A stretch of DNA of 32,912 nt from an uncultured Enterovibrio sp. (GCA_947041315.1 CAMRDW010000013.1:1-32912); one strand, 5' to 3'; counted from the first letter of the stretch, positions 1 through 10,182 are shown. The notes: a model not told the origin generated them from the sequence alone. Numbers and translations: made by a program.

Positions 1-131
1 CAATTTGTTTTGCAAAGAGTGAATTAATGCATGATATTGTATTGGCCTTTGTATTAATGACTTGAATTTAAGATTGCTATTTATTCTAAAATGCAGATCT
101 GAGCCACTGGCAAATCAGAAAATGAACCCAC

Positions 132-866
132 TTATTCTTTCGGCCAACAGTGCTCGCATAAATGTAATGGCATAAAACAGGGCTCACGTTCACAGACTTT
201 GCAAGGCATGTGTAAGGTGGCTGCTTTTTCTGGAATAGAGTGTTTTTGCTCTGGATTGTTTTTGGCTGATTTTAGGAGTCCGCGTAAGCGCCGTCTGGCC
301 AATTTCATTTTTAAGCAATGGTTTCCTGTGTAGTCAGGAAATTGAAAAGTCCCATACTGAACGCCGTAACTTTTGCAAATCTCATCGGATAAAGCTTCGA
401 CATTTAATTTTTTACATGCACTTTCATATGCGGCGCGGGTATTAAATATTGTGGGATAGGCTCTTGCTTCTTTAACTCTTTCTTTGCTTTTTTTAAATTC
501 GTCTTTCATGTTTTTCAATAATTCTAATGCGTGACTAAATTGCATCTTGGCTAAATTAATCAATATGTCAGCTGACAAATTTTTAGGTTGAGCGCCGCTT
601 TTCCAAACGGTCATCACGATAGACGGTCTGTTTTTTTTGGGGCTATACACCCGAACGGATACATCGTTGTAGTAAATTTTGTTTTTTTCGTGAAAATATC
701 CAAGTATCACTTCCACATGAGGAACTTCATTGTCAAAAGTGCCATCTTTACGCACTAAAATGGGGTATTGTCCAGCAGAATGAATTTTAATTAAAATGTG
801 ATTGTACAAGAACCATTCAAGATGTAAGTTTTCACGGCTTGGGTTAGTGAGTGACCATTGGCTCAT
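132..866 (-). CDS. Hypothetical protein with cysteine-rich C-terminus
   Basis: I do not recognise this 244-residue protein. The start is well supported: GGAGAAATT precedes the ATG, giving a good ribosome binding site. There is no signal peptide or membrane segment, so it is probably cytoplasmic. The middle (about residues 115-135) is lysine- and glutamate-rich and likely helical. A basic stretch near residue 190 contains ARRRLRG. The last 25 residues hold CKVC, a further Cys and CEHC, a spacing that could bind a zinc ion. It points away from tig and is separated from it by about 750 bp, so it is not part of that operon. A nucleic-acid-binding role is conceivable from the basic region and Cys pairs, but this is only inference. 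No terminator is visible in the 131 bases downstream. Confidence 0.7.
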   Translation of the reverse strand: MSQWSLTNPSRENLHLEWFLYNHILIKIHSAGQYPILVRKDGTFDNEVPHVEVILGYFHEKNKIYYNDVSVRVYSPKKNRPSIVMTVWKSGAQPKNLSADILINLAKMQFSHALELLKNMKDEFKKSKERVKEARAYPTIFNTRAAYESACKKLNVEALSDEICKSYGVQYGTFQFPDYTGNHCLKMKLARRRLRGLLKSAKNNPEQKHSIPEKAATLHMPCKVCEREPCFMPLHLCEHCWPKE

Positions 867-1411
867 AATTTCTCCATCAGTCTGATTATTTCATCATTAT
901 TAGAGCAATATTGTAAAATTGTAGACCAGCTTGTCTTGCACAGAGTTTGAAAAGAAACTTTTGCAAAGGTATGATTGCTCAATTACCCCTCAGCCACATT
1001 CGGTTTGAATTTCTTTTGAACTTTGCATTCCCCCACTTTTTTAGATAAGTTGTTATTTTTATGCGCTTTGCTTGTTTAAAAAATTAGAGATTGTTTTAGA
1101 GAGGAAGACATAATAACGAAGATGTATAAATGAGATATTTTTTGATTTAGCCCCTGCAACGCTTGAGTTCAATCACTAAAAAATCCAAAATGGCGACTTA
1201 GAGTGAATACATGACCCAAGAGACTCGAAGATGCGCTTGGCAGTAATTGAGTGAATATCTATGACGATTCAGGGGCGATGGATAAGGAAAATAAAGTCTG
1301 TCACTGGTGATACATTTTTAAGGGTGACGGGTCTATTCAAAGTAATAAGGGGGTTTATAACGCGATTTTTCCATGCATTTCAAGAAAGATCGCCGCGTGA
1401 TGAGGGGCCGC

Positions 1412-1440
1412 TCGACTCGACAAGCACGTGCCGTTATAAT
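1412..1440 (+). promoter_or_regulatory. Candidate sigma-70 promoter for tig
   Basis: A perfect TATAAT at 1435-1440 is preceded, 17 bases upstream, by TCGACT (1412-1417), a moderate match to the -35 consensus. Transcripts starting near 1447 would have a leader of about 170 bases containing two hairpins. Inferred from sequence only. Confidence 0.4.
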
Positions 1441-1494
1441 AGGCCCTCTTATATAAATACACCTCATTTTATGAGGGATTCGATACAGGCGTTT

Positions 1495-1525
1495 TAGCGC
1501 TTTGTATCCCGTTTTACAGGCGCTA
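1495..1525 (+). other. Hairpin in the tig leader
   Basis: TAGCGC at 1495-1500 pairs with GCGCTA at 1520-1525, and the inner TGTA and TACA can extend the stem around a small loop. No T-run follows, so this is not a classical terminator. A shorter perfect hairpin, CCTCAT-TTT-ATGAGG, lies just upstream at 1462-1476. Both sit between the candidate promoter and the tig start. Confidence 0.4.
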
Positions 1526-1618
1526 TGGTGGATGACCGCTATAGCAAAAAAGGATGTTCCGGTTATCGCTTTATATCAGAATTTAGCGAACCAGATAGGC
1601 TTTGAGGTTAATTATAAT

Positions 1619-2920
1619 ATGCAAGTATCCGTAGAAACCACAGAAGGCCTGCAACGCCATCTGACAATTACCGTTCCCGCTTCGAATATTGAAAATGCAG
1701 TTAACGCTGAATTGCGTAATATTGCAAAAAATCGTCGTTTTGATGGTTTCCGTAAAGGGAAAGTGCCGATAAAAATGGTTTCACGCATGTACGGAAGTGC
1801 AGTACGCAACGATGTCATGAGTGAGGTGATGCAACGTCATTTCGTTGAAGCGATTGTTCAAGAAAAAATTAATCCTGTTGGTTTTCCTTCTTTTACTCCG
1901 CTGAATACCGATGTAGGTCAAGATTTGGTTTTTAAAGCAACTTTCGACGTTTATCCTGAAGTTGAATTGAAAGATCTTGATAAAATAGAAGTTTTGAAGC
2001 CTCTAGCACAAGTGAAGAAAGAAGACGTTTGTGCCATGGTTGAAACCTTGCGTAAGCAACAAGCGACTTGGATTGAATTAAACGATACCGCTACCGCAGA
2101 AAGCCGTGTAACGATTGACTTTTTAGGATCGATTGACGGTGAGTTATTCGAAGGTGGTAAAGCGGATGCTTTCTCGCTCGTCATGGGTCAAAATCGCATG
2201 ATCCCTGGCTTTGAAGAAGGGATTGTCGGTAAAAAAGCAGGAGATGAATTTGAAATTGAAGTCAATTTCCCAGAGGATTATCATGCAGAAAATCTAAAAG
2301 GAAAAGCGGCTAAATTTGAAATTAAACTGCATAAAGTGGAAGTTCAAGAACTGCCTGAACTAACAGAAGAGTTTGTTAAACGTTTTGGAATAGAATGCGG
2401 CAGCGTTGACGATTTAAAAAATGAAATCCGTAAAAACATGGAACGCGAACTGAAGCAAGCGGTAAAAAATCGTATAAAAGAACAAGTTCTTGATGGTTTA
2501 ATTGAATATAACCCGCTCAATATACCTTCTGCGTTAATCGAGGAAGAAATCAAGGCCTTACGTCAACAAGCGATCAAGCGTTTTGGTGGTGATATGAAAA
2601 ATTCGCCTGAATTACCAAATGAGTTGTTTGAAGCTCAAGCGATCCGTCGTGTACAAGTTGGTTTATTGTTAGGTGAAGTGATTAAAACGGAAGAGCTGGT
2701 CGCGGATGAAGATCGCGTGAAAGCGATGATTGTTGAAATGGCGTCAGCATATGAAGATCCAGAAGAGGTAGTGACTTATTATCAGCAAGATAAGCGCTTA
2801 TTGGAAAACATGCGCAATGTTGCCATAGAAGAGCAAGCGATTGAGGCGATATTGGAAAAAGCCAAAGTTTCTGAAAAAGAACAGGGTTTTTCTGAATTAA
2901 TGAACCCAAGCAAAGCCTAA
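1619..2920 (+). CDS. tig: Trigger factor (ribosome-associated chaperone and PPIase)
   Basis: Trigger factor binds the ribosome near the exit tunnel and shields nascent chains; its middle domain is an FKBP-like peptidyl-prolyl isomerase. The start used here ([10 protein letters not shown]) gives 433 residues, against 432 in E. coli, and is preceded by GAGG 12 bases upstream. A longer frame opening at 1502 adds 39 residues with no family counterpart. The ribosome-docking signature GFRKGKVP lies at residues 43-50, with Phe44-Arg45-Lys46 at the E. coli positions. The PPIase domain follows at about 150-240 ([16 protein letters not shown], then [11 protein letters not shown]). The C-terminal helical arm region runs from about 250 to the end. 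It leads the tig-clpP-clpX-lon cluster, which is conserved in gammaproteobacteria. Identification is firm. Confidence 0.97.
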   Translation: MQVSVETTEGLQRHLTITVPASNIENAVNAELRNIAKNRRFDGFRKGKVPIKMVSRMYGSAVRNDVMSEVMQRHFVEAIVQEKINPVGFPSFTPLNTDVGQDLVFKATFDVYPEVELKDLDKIEVLKPLAQVKKEDVCAMVETLRKQQATWIELNDTATAESRVTIDFLGSIDGELFEGGKADAFSLVMGQNRMIPGFEEGIVGKKAGDEFEIEVNFPEDYHAENLKGKAAKFEIKLHKVEVQELPELTEEFVKRFGIECGSVDDLKNEIRKNMERELKQAVKNRIKEQVLDGLIEYNPLNIPSALIEEEIKALRQQAIKRFGGDMKNSPELPNELFEAQAIRRVQVGLLLGEVIKTEELVADEDRVKAMIVEMASAYEDPEEVVTYYQQDKRLLENMRNVAIEEQAIEAILEKAKVSEKEQGFSELMNPSKA

Positions 2921-2972
2921 GTGCTAAAATTGATGAGTGGACATGTGACTTAGAATTCACTCTTCTGATAAC

Positions 2973-3008
2973 AATGGTCCGAATGAAATTAATTCATCCG
3001 GGCCATTT
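2973..3008 (+). terminator. Hairpin between tig and clpP
   Basis: AATGGTCC and GGGCCATT form the outer stem, and GAATGAA pairs with TTCAT inside it. The T-run that follows is short (TATTTTAG), so it may be a weak terminator or an RNA-processing/attenuation site rather than a full stop. It ends 19 bases before the clpP start. Confidence 0.5.
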
Positions 3009-3027
3009 ATTTTAGGGAAATACCATT

Positions 3028-3651
3028 ATGATCTATCAAGAAAAACATGGAATGCCTTCAATTGTAGACGCCTTGGTACCTATGGTTGTTGAGCAAACGT
3101 CTCGTGGTGAACGTTCTTATGATATTTATTCTCGTTTATTAAAAGAACGAGTGATCTTTTTGACTGGGCAAGTTGAAGATCATATGGCTAATTTAGTGGT
3201 CGCCCAGCTCCTTTTTTTAGAATCTGAAAATCCAGATAAAGACATTTTTCTTTATATCAATTCGCCAGGAGGTTCAGTGACCGCTGGTATGTCTATCTAT
3301 GACACGATGCAGTATATTAAACCTGATATCAGCACAGTATGTATGGGGCAAGCTTGTTCAATGGGTGCCTTCTTACTTGCGGGTGGGGCTAAAGGTAAGC
3401 GTTTTTGTTTGCCCAATTCGAGAGTCATGATCCATCAACCTTTGGGTGGCTTTCAAGGTCAGGCCTCTGATATTCAGATTCATGCTCAAGAAATATTGAC
3501 TATAAAACATAAGCTTAATACTTTATTGTCTGAGCATACAGGCCAGCCAATGGACGTCATTGAACGAGATACTGACCGTGATAATTTTATGTCAGCCAAA
3601 GATGCAGCTGAATATGGGCTCGTTGATTCTGTAATAAATAAACGAGATTAA
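3028..3651 (+). CDS. clpP: ATP-dependent Clp protease proteolytic subunit
   Basis: ClpP is the serine peptidase barrel that degrades proteins fed to it by ClpX or ClpA. The 207 residues equal the E. coli precursor length. The catalytic triad is visible: Ser111 in [10 protein letters not shown], His136 in [10 protein letters not shown] and Asp185 in [10 protein letters not shown], each at the position expected for the E. coli precursor. The GGSVTAGM oxyanion-hole region is present at about 81-88. The first 14 or so residues are probably removed by self-processing, as is known for the family. The start follows AGGGAAATACCATT, a normal ribosome binding site. It lies between tig and clpX. Confidence 0.98.
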   Translation: MIYQEKHGMPSIVDALVPMVVEQTSRGERSYDIYSRLLKERVIFLTGQVEDHMANLVVAQLLFLESENPDKDIFLYINSPGGSVTAGMSIYDTMQYIKPDISTVCMGQACSMGAFLLAGGAKGKRFCLPNSRVMIHQPLGGFQGQASDIQIHAQEILTIKHKLNTLLSEHTGQPMDVIERDTDRDNFMSAKDAAEYGLVDSVINKRD

Positions 3652-3659
3652 TTTATTAG

Positions 3660-3718
3660 TTCTGAGATAGTTACCTTTAAATTTGAAAGTTGTCTCAGAA
3701 TGAAGGCTTTGCGCCTTC
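3660..3718 (+). other. Two hairpins between clpP and clpX
   Basis: An 8-bp perfect stem (TTCTGAGA at 3660-3667 with TCTCAGAA at 3693-3700, 25-base loop) is followed immediately by a second hairpin, GAAGGC (3702-3707) with GCCTTC (3713-3718). There is no proper T-run. They may limit read-through from clpP to clpX or protect RNA ends. Confidence 0.45.
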
Positions 3719-3789
3719 GGAAATTTCCGTTAAGTTGTTGTAGACTCAAAGAATGGAAGAAACAGGCGAGAGCCATGAGAGGTTAGCAA

Positions 3790-5070
3790 ATGACAGACAA
3801 GCGAAAAGACAGTGGCAGCGGGAAATTGCTCTACTGCTCTTTCTGCGGTAAAAGCCAACATGAAGTACGCAAGTTAATTGCTGGGCCTTCTGTTTATATA
3901 TGCGATGAATGTGTTGACCTATGTAACGACATTATTCGTGAAGAAATAAAAGAGGTTTTGCCAAAACGAGACAGCAATGAACTTCCAACACCAAAAGAAA
4001 TCCGTTCGCATCTTGATGATTATGTGATAGGTCAAGACCAAGCGAAAAAAGTACTCTCTGTTGCCGTTTATAATCATTATAAACGCTTACGTAATGGGGA
4101 TACCAATGGAGAAGGTGTTGAGTTAGGGAAGAGTAATATTCTTCTTATTGGACCAACTGGAAGTGGAAAGACATTGCTTGCCGAAACATTGGCACGATTT
4201 CTTGATGTTCCCTTTACAATGGCTGATGCGACAACCCTAACAGAAGCGGGTTATGTAGGTGAAGACGTAGAGAACATCATTCAAAAACTGCTTCAAAAAT
4301 GCGATTACGATGTAGCAAAAGCGGAACGCGGTATTGTTTACATTGATGAAATCGATAAAATATCGAGAAAATCGGATAATCCATCCATCACTCGTGATGT
4401 TTCTGGTGAAGGTGTCCAACAGGCTTTATTGAAATTGATTGAAGGCACTGTTGCATCGGTTCCTCCTCAAGGTGGACGTAAACATCCCCAGCAAGAATTT
4501 TTACAAGTTGATACATCAAAAATTCTCTTTATTTGTGGGGGCGCTTTTGCTGGACTGGATAAAGTCATTGATCAACGTGTAACAAAAGGCAGTAGCATTG
4601 GTTTCGGAGCTGAAGTTCGCTCTAAAGATCAAAAATCGACCTTGAGTGATTTATTTACCCAAGTCGAACCGCAAGATTTGGTTAAATACGGTTTGATCCC
4701 AGAGTTTATTGGTCGTTTACCTGTGACAACATGTTTGGGTGAATTGGATGAAGATGCTTTGGTTAAAATTTTATGTGAACCAAAAAATGCATTGACAAAA
4801 CAGTATGCAGCCTTGTTAGAACTCGATGGTGTTGAACTTGAATTTCGAGAAGATGCTTTGACTGCCATCGCTAAAAAAGCGATGGAAAGAAAAACAGGCG
4901 CGCGTGGTTTGCGATCCATTGTTGAAGTGGTACTCTTGAACACTATGTATGATTTACCATCCAACAAAGACGTTTCAAAAGTCGTTGTCGATGAGTCCGT
5001 CATTAAAGGTGAATCTGAACCGTTATTGATTTACGAATCGGTAGACAATCAGGCGGCGGGTGCTGAATAA
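3790..5070 (+). CDS. clpX: Clp protease ATP-binding subunit ClpX
   Basis: ClpX is the AAA+ unfoldase that recognises tagged substrates and passes them to ClpP. The protein has 426 residues, the normal size. The N-terminal zinc-binding domain has Cys16, Cys19, Cys38 and Cys41. The Walker A motif GPTGSGKT is at 121-128, the pore loop GYVG at 154-157 and the Walker B YIDEID around 184-189. An RKH loop (GGRKHPQQ) lies near 230 and the ClpP-docking tripeptide IGF at 270-272. Sensor-2 GARGLRS lies near the C-terminus. All elements needed for a working ClpXP are present. GAGGTTAGCAA precedes the ATG. A terminator-like hairpin follows at 5129-5150, so lon is probably transcribed separately. Confidence 0.98.
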   Translation: MTDKRKDSGSGKLLYCSFCGKSQHEVRKLIAGPSVYICDECVDLCNDIIREEIKEVLPKRDSNELPTPKEIRSHLDDYVIGQDQAKKVLSVAVYNHYKRLRNGDTNGEGVELGKSNILLIGPTGSGKTLLAETLARFLDVPFTMADATTLTEAGYVGEDVENIIQKLLQKCDYDVAKAERGIVYIDEIDKISRKSDNPSITRDVSGEGVQQALLKLIEGTVASVPPQGGRKHPQQEFLQVDTSKILFICGGAFAGLDKVIDQRVTKGSSIGFGAEVRSKDQKSTLSDLFTQVEPQDLVKYGLIPEFIGRLPVTTCLGELDEDALVKILCEPKNALTKQYAALLELDGVELEFREDALTAIAKKAMERKTGARGLRSIVEVVLLNTMYDLPSNKDVSKVVVDESVIKGESEPLLIYESVDNQAAGAE

Positions 5071-5128
5071 AACTCAGTTTATTTAATGCTGTTTTATATG
5101 CATTAATCACTGATTATGATTCTAAAAT

Positions 5129-5150
5129 GGGGGCCTTGGCTCCCTTTTTT
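5129..5150 (+). terminator. Rho-independent terminator after clpX
   Basis: GGGGGCC, a very short loop, then GGCTCCC (one G-T pair) are followed directly by six T residues. It lies about 60 bases after the clpX stop and before the lon promoter. Confidence 0.75.
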
Positions 5151-5169
5151 AGTTTCTGCGAGGGTACGC

Positions 5170-5198
5170 GTTGAATCCTGCGAATCTATCCCCATATA
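5170..5198 (+). promoter_or_regulatory. Sigma-32 (heat-shock) promoter for lon
   Basis: GTTGAA at 5170-5175 and CCCCATATA at 5190-5198 are separated by 14 bases. This closely fits the RpoH consensus (CTTGAA, 13-17 bases, CCCCATNTA). It lies about 40 bases before the lon ATG. Heat-shock control of lon is known in E. coli; here it is inferred from the match. Confidence 0.75.
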
Positions 5199-5236
5199 CT
5201 TATTAAATTAATTCAACAAACGGAAGAGAGAAATAT

Positions 5237-7609
5237 ATGAACTTGGAGCGTTCCGAGTGTATCGAAATTCCGGTCTTGCCTTTGCGTGACGTGGTTGTTT
5301 ATCCTCATATGGTTATCCCTTTGTTTGTGGGAAGAGATAAATCTATCCGTTGTCTTGAAGCTGCGATGGAAAATGATAAACAGATCCTTTTGGTTTCCCA
5401 AAAAGATGCAGCAACTGACGAGCCATCTATTTCTGATTTATATGAAGTGGGTACTGTGGCTTCAATATTGCAGTTATTGAAATTACCAGACGGTACTGTG
5501 AAAGTCTTGGTTGAAGGGCTTCAACGTGCAGAAATGATAAAATGTTATGAAGATGAATATTTTATTGCTGAAGCACAGTATTTACAAACGCCTGAAATGG
5601 ATGATCGTGAACAAGAAGTGCTTGTTCGAACGGCGATCAGTCAATTTGAAGGTTTCATTAAATTAAACAAAAAAATCCCTCCAGAAGTACTTATTTCGCT
5701 TAATGGTATTGACGATTCAGCACGTTTGGCTGACACGATTGCGGCTCATATGCCATTGAAATTACAAGATAAGCAGAAAGTTCTGGAATTGATTGATATT
5801 TCTGCGCGTTTAGAATTCTTGATGACCATGATGGAGTCAGAAATTGATTTGCTTCAGGTAGAAAAACGCATTCGTAGTCGCGTAAAAAAACAGATGGAAA
5901 AAAGCCAGCGCGAGTACTACCTCAACGAACAAATGAAAGCCATTCAAAAAGAATTGGGTGAGCTTGATGATACGCCAGATGAATTTGAAAGCCTGAAGAT
6001 AAAAATCGAAAAAGCAAATATGCCTCAGGAAGCAAAAACAAAGACAGAGCAAGAGCTTAATAAGCTTAAGATGATGTCTCCAATGTCCGCAGAGGCCACG
6101 GTTGTACGCAGTTATATCGATTGGATGGTAAGTGTACCTTGGTCGAAGCGTTCAAAAGTGAAAAAAGATTTAATGAAAGCCGAAGAAATTTTGAATGCGG
6201 ATCATTTTGGTCTTGAGCGCGTAAAAGAACGCATTTTGGAATACCTCGCAGTTCAAAGCCGAGTTCAGAAGCTTAAAGGGCCTATTTTATGTCTTGTGGG
6301 TCCACCAGGGGTGGGTAAAACCTCTTTAGGTCAATCTATAGCAAAAGCCACGGGGCGTAAATACGTGCGTATGGCTTTAGGTGGCGTTCGAGATGAAGCT
6401 GAAATTAGAGGGCATCGTCGTACTTACATTGGTTCTTTGCCGGGTAAATTGATCCAAAAAATGGCGAAGGTCGAGGTGAAAAATCCGCTCTTTTTGCTCG
6501 ATGAAATTGATAAAATGTCTTCAGATATGCGTGGAGACCCTGCTTCTGCTTTGCTCGAGGTCCTGGATCCTGAACAAAATAATGCTTTTAACGATCATTA
6601 TTTAGAAGTCGATTATGACTTATCTGATGTCATGTTCGTGGCCACTTCAAATTCGATGAACATTCCTGGTCCTTTGCTGGATCGCATGGAAGTCATTCGT
6701 TTATCGGGTTATACCGAAGATGAAAAATTAAACATTGCCAAAAAACACTTGCTGGATAAACAAGTGAAACGTAATGGATTAAAGCCACATGAAATTGCGA
6801 TTGAAGATTCTGCCATTATTGGGATTATTCGCTATTACACTCGTGAAGCGGGAGTGCGTAATTTAGAGCGTGAAATCTCGAAATTATGCCGTAAAGCGGT
6901 TAAAGAAATTTTACTCAATACCGAGACAAAACTCATCACGATAAATCAAAATAATTTAAACACTTATTTAGGTGTTCAGCGTTTTGATTTTGGAAAAGCG
7001 GACGATAACAACCGAGTGGGTCAAGTTGTCGGTTTGGCTTGGACTGAAGTAGGTGGCGATCTTTTAACGATTGAAACAGAGTCCATGCCAGGAAAAGGCA
7101 AATTGATGCAAACAGGCTCTCTGGGCGATGTGATGCAAGAATCAATTCAAGCGGCCATGTCAGTTGTAAGAACGAGAGCAGAAAAATTGGGGATCAACGC
7201 CGATTTTTATGAAAAACGCGATATCCATGTGCATGTACCTGAAGGCGCGACACCCAAAGATGGCCCAAGTGCTGGCATTGCAATGTGTACGGCATTGGTT
7301 TCAAGCCTGACAGGGAATCCTGTACGCTCAGAAGTCGCGATGACGGGAGAAATCACATTACGTGGAGAAGTTCTGCCTATTGGGGGGTTAAAAGAAAAAC
7401 TATTAGCCGCACACCGTGGTGGCATCAAAACGGTGATCATCCCAAAAGAGAATGAACGTGATCTTGTTGAAATTCCAGAAAATGTAAAAGCTGATCTTGC
7501 TATTCATGCAGTACGTTGGATTGATGATGTTTTGCTCATCGCACTTCAAAATAATCCGTTAGGTATTGAGTTGGTCGTGCCTGAAAAGAGTGACCTGCAG
7601 CAAAATTAA
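5237..7609 (+). CDS. lon: ATP-dependent protease Lon
   Basis: Lon is a single-chain AAA+ serine protease that removes misfolded and regulatory proteins in the cytoplasm. The 790 residues are close to E. coli Lon (784). The N-terminal substrate-binding domain starts with [18 protein letters not shown], and a coiled-coil stretch lies around 200-260. Walker A is GPPGVGKT at 355-362 and Walker B is FLLDEIDKM. The catalytic dyad is Ser678 in DGPSAGIAM and Lys721 in [10 protein letters not shown], each one residue from the E. coli numbering. GGAAGAGAGAAATAT precedes the ATG. A heat-shock promoter lies upstream and a strong terminator downstream, so it is likely its own transcription unit. Confidence 0.98.
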   Translation: MNLERSECIEIPVLPLRDVVVYPHMVIPLFVGRDKSIRCLEAAMENDKQILLVSQKDAATDEPSISDLYEVGTVASILQLLKLPDGTVKVLVEGLQRAEMIKCYEDEYFIAEAQYLQTPEMDDREQEVLVRTAISQFEGFIKLNKKIPPEVLISLNGIDDSARLADTIAAHMPLKLQDKQKVLELIDISARLEFLMTMMESEIDLLQVEKRIRSRVKKQMEKSQREYYLNEQMKAIQKELGELDDTPDEFESLKIKIEKANMPQEAKTKTEQELNKLKMMSPMSAEATVVRSYIDWMVSVPWSKRSKVKKDLMKAEEILNADHFGLERVKERILEYLAVQSRVQKLKGPILCLVGPPGVGKTSLGQSIAKATGRKYVRMALGGVRDEAEIRGHRRTYIGSLPGKLIQKMAKVEVKNPLFLLDEIDKMSSDMRGDPASALLEVLDPEQNNAFNDHYLEVDYDLSDVMFVATSNSMNIPGPLLDRMEVIRLSGYTEDEKLNIAKKHLLDKQVKRNGLKPHEIAIEDSAIIGIIRYYTREAGVRNLEREISKLCRKAVKEILLNTETKLITINQNNLNTYLGVQRFDFGKADDNNRVGQVVGLAWTEVGGDLLTIETESMPGKGKLMQTGSLGDVMQESIQAAMSVVRTRAEKLGINADFYEKRDIHVHVPEGATPKDGPSAGIAMCTALVSSLTGNPVRSEVAMTGEITLRGEVLPIGGLKEKLLAAHRGGIKTVIIPKENERDLVEIPENVKADLAIHAVRWIDDVLLIALQNNPLGIELVVPEKSDLQQN

Positions 7610-7617
7610 GCAACCTA

Positions 7618-7658
7618 AAACGCTGACAAACGGTAAAAGCCTTGTCAGCGTTTTTTTT
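7618..7658 (+). terminator. Strong terminator after lon
   Basis: AACGCTGACAA and TTGTCAGCGTT make an 11-bp perfect stem around a loop of about 12 bases, followed by eight T residues. It starts about 10 bases after the lon stop. Confidence 0.92.
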
Positions 7659-7676
7659 GAAGACTAACTTATTGGA

Positions 7677-7714
7677 AACACTGAACTACTTTCAGTTTTA
7701 ACCTCAGTGTTTTT
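7677..7714 (+). terminator. Second hairpin upstream of hupB
   Basis: AACACTGA and TCAGTGTT form an 8-bp stem with a long loop followed by a short T-run. It lies in tandem after the main lon terminator and may act as a back-up. Confidence 0.5.
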
Positions 7715-7804
7715 ATTGTCTTTTTTTACTTCAAATGTGTTTAAATAGATGATTATCGCCACAAAAAATAGGATTTGTGGTTTGTTTTTTAAGGGGATGA
7801 ATAA

Positions 7805-8077
7805 GTGAATAAATCGCAGTTAATCGATAAAATTGCACAAAATGCCGATTTGTCTAAAGCCTCAGCTGAACGTGCTCTTAATGCACTGATTGAAGCCTTA
7901 TCTGACACACTAAAAGGAGGAGATCAAGTTCAACTTGTTGGATTTGGAACTTTCTCTGTACGTGAACGTTCTGCACGTATGGGAAGAAATCCACAAACGG
8001 GTGCAGAAATTAAAATACCAGCAGCAAAAGTGCCTGGTTTTAAAGCGGGTAAAACGTTGAAAGACGCAGTTAACTAG
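7805..8077 (+). CDS. hupB: DNA-binding protein HU-beta
   Basis: HU-beta is a small nucleoid protein that bends and wraps DNA as a dimer. The 90 residues match E. coli HupB in length and start ([11 protein letters not shown]). The start codon is GTG, preceded by AAGGGGATGAATAA. The GFGTF beta-sheet motif is at 46-50. The DNA-binding arm carries [12 protein letters not shown], with the DNA-intercalating proline at position 63. The ending [12 protein letters not shown] is typical. It sits between lon and ppiD as in E. coli and Vibrio. It has its own upstream gap and a downstream terminator, so it is probably monocistronic. Confidence 0.98.
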   Translation: MNKSQLIDKIAQNADLSKASAERALNALIEALSDTLKGGDQVQLVGFGTFSVRERSARMGRNPQTGAEIKIPAAKVPGFKAGKTLKDAVN

Positions 8078-8172
8078 GTTTCATTCACGGTTTTGTTCTC
8101 TCTTATCTTGTGCTGTAGTTAAAAGCTTTAAAGTCTAGAACATCAGCGTATAATCGCTTTTAATCAGAGAGT

Positions 8173-8201
8173 AAAGGTGCATCTCGAGATGCACCTTTTT
8201 T
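8173..8201 (+). terminator. Terminator after hupB
   Basis: AAAGGTGCATCTCGAGATGCACCTTTTTT is a near-perfect palindrome; AGGTGCATC pairs with GATGCACCT and a T-run follows. It ends about 50 bases before ppiD. Confidence 0.9.
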
Positions 8202-8249
8202 ATTATTTAAATTGAAAAAATTTAAAAAAATCAGGAGTGACTGAGAATT

Positions 8250-10139
8250 ATGATGGAGCGATTACGCGAGGGTGTGAATGGCATCGCGGTGAAGATCATC
8301 TTAGGTCTAATCATCTTTTCTTTTCTCTTTGCCGGAGTGGGAGGGTTCATCACCGCCGGTAACGTAGAGCCAGCAGCGCTTGTCGGTCAGCGTGAGATAA
8401 GTGTTAATCAATTTGAGCAAGCTTATCAAAATGAACGTCAACAAATGGAGACGCAATCAGGTGAAATGGCGACAGCTTTGTTAAATTCACCCGAGTATTT
8501 GTCTCAATTTAAGCGCAATGTCTTGGATCGAATGATTAATCAAGCTTTGCTCGACCAATATGTTGATGAGTTAGGTTTTCGCGTCAGTGAAACACAAATT
8601 AAGCAATCGATTCGCGAAATCCCTTCTTTTTCAAGTAATGGGATTTTTAATAATGATCAATATCTAGCCGCGTTACGTCGCACGGGTTTAACATCGGCTC
8701 AATTTGCTGATTATATTCGTCAAGATTTAGAGCGTGAATATCTCGTTAACGCACTGCAAAACAGTGAGTTTGTGTTAAATAACGAGATGAATTTGCTCCA
8801 TGAAATCGAAGCCCAAACGCGTTCCGTACGTACTCTTTCTCTTCCACTTGCTGATTTTACAAAGACAGTAACCATCACGCCTGAGCAAAAAAAAGCCTAT
8901 TACGACCAAAATGCCTTTAGATTCCTACGTCCAGAACAATTTAAGATTGAGTATGTAGAACTTTCAGGTACCGATCTCGCTGCGCTTGCTGAAATTACAG
9001 ATGAAGAGGCTCAAACCTATTATCAAGCTAATTTGACAACCTTCGGCACTGCTGAACGTCGTAAAGTACGACATATCATGATCGAAGGAAAAGACGATGC
9101 AGCAGAGAAAGAAGCCGCTTCTGTCTTAGCGCAGTTAAATTCCGGTGCTGATTTTGCCACGCTTGCTAAAACCCATTCAGACGATACTTTCAGTGCAGAG
9201 CAAGGCGGTGAGTTAGATTGGATTGAAAAAGGTGTCATGGATCCCGAATTTGAAAAGGCCGCTTTTTCTTTACCCAGTAAAGGCAGCATTTCCGAAGTGG
9301 TAAAATCTGATTTTGGCTTTCATGTTATTCAATTGGATGATGTGAAGCCCTCGGATGCGAAACCTTTTGAAGAAATGCGTGTTGAAATTCTTAAGCAATT
9401 GAAATTACAACAAGCCGCAGAAAAATTTTATGAGCAATCGAGTTTGCTGGCAGAAAAAGCATTTGAATTGCCAGATAATTTGAATGATGCTGCCGAAGCT
9501 GTCGGTGTGAAAGTAAAAGAAACTGATTTTGTTGCATTAAATGAATTGACGGGTGTTTTAGCGAACCCTGCTGTTTACAAAGTATTAGGTCAAACAGAAG
9601 TACGTGACGATGGATTGAATTCTGAAGCCATCGAAGTCGGACCTGAGCATCTTTTAATTGTGCGTGTAAATGAAGTTCGTCCAGAGATGGTTTTACCTTT
9701 TTCTGAGGTCGACTCTCAAGTTGAAGCCATTTTACTTCAAGAAGAAAGTAAAAAAGCAGCTCAAGCATTGCTTGATACACTGATTGCGGATCTTAAAAAA
9801 GGGGACACCTCTTCGCTGGAAAAATCAGGTTATGCTTTCAGTGAAGAAAAGATCCTCACTCGCGAATCGGCCGAACAAGATGTGGTGGCTTTGTCTTATA
9901 AAATGCCAACCCCTTTGAAAGGTCAAAGCGAGTATGCTCAGACGCAAAATAGGAACGGGGATCTGATCCTTGTTCAGCTTGATGACGTTCAGTTGCCGAA
10001 AATACCAGAAACAGATTTGAAAGGGGCGAATGCCGATAAAATGCTTAATGCATCGATTAACTCTGCTCTGAGCTCTGTGATTGGGCAGTTGAAAGAAAAA
10101 ATTGACGTGGTTTATTCATTAGATTCAAATAAAGAATAA
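8250..10139 (+). CDS. ppiD: Periplasmic folding chaperone PpiD (SurA/parvulin-like)
   Basis: PpiD is anchored in the inner membrane and assists newly exported proteins near the Sec translocon. The 629 residues are close to E. coli PpiD (623). A short cytoplasmic N-terminus (MMERLREGVNG) is followed by one membrane helix at about 12-34 (IAVKIILGLIIFSFLFAGVG). A SurA-like N-terminal region follows at about 35-260. One parvulin domain lies at about 269-366, from RKVRHIMIEG to FGFHVIQLDDV. The rest is a helical C-terminal region. AGGAGTGACTGAGAATT precedes a double ATG; either Met could start. It follows hupB, as in many gammaproteobacteria, and is closed by a strong terminator. Confidence 0.95.
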   Translation: MMERLREGVNGIAVKIILGLIIFSFLFAGVGGFITAGNVEPAALVGQREISVNQFEQAYQNERQQMETQSGEMATALLNSPEYLSQFKRNVLDRMINQALLDQYVDELGFRVSETQIKQSIREIPSFSSNGIFNNDQYLAALRRTGLTSAQFADYIRQDLEREYLVNALQNSEFVLNNEMNLLHEIEAQTRSVRTLSLPLADFTKTVTITPEQKKAYYDQNAFRFLRPEQFKIEYVELSGTDLAALAEITDEEAQTYYQANLTTFGTAERRKVRHIMIEGKDDAAEKEAASVLAQLNSGADFATLAKTHSDDTFSAEQGGELDWIEKGVMDPEFEKAAFSLPSKGSISEVVKSDFGFHVIQLDDVKPSDAKPFEEMRVEILKQLKLQQAAEKFYEQSSLLAEKAFELPDNLNDAAEAVGVKVKETDFVALNELTGVLANPAVYKVLGQTEVRDDGLNSEAIEVGPEHLLIVRVNEVRPEMVLPFSEVDSQVEAILLQEESKKAAQALLDTLIADLKKGDTSSLEKSGYAFSEEKILTRESAEQDVVALSYKMPTPLKGQSEYAQTQNRNGDLILVQLDDVQLPKIPETDLKGANADKMLNASINSALSSVIGQLKEKIDVVYSLDSNKE

Positions 10140-10182
10140 ATCTTAATTATTTTCTGAAAATCACTGAATTATTTTATCTTTA

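Larger units (their letters stand above)
867..1618. other. Long intergenic region upstream of tig
   Basis: This gap of about 750 bp separates the divergent hypothetical gene and tig. It is AT-rich, and no gene in it can be supported. An open frame at 1261-1497 has no ribosome binding site and no protein-like composition. The right end holds a promoter-like sequence (1412-1440) and two hairpins (1462-1476 and 1495-1525) that would lie in the tig leader RNA. Nothing else is recognised. Confidence 0.6.

Noticed and set aside
1261..1497. Open frame of 78 codons upstream of tig
   Set aside because: No ribosome binding site, no protein-like composition, and it overlaps the likely tig promoter.
1502..1618. 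N-terminal extension of tig
   Set aside because: The 39 extra residues have no counterpart in trigger factor; the ATG at 1619 gives the normal length and has GAGG upstream.
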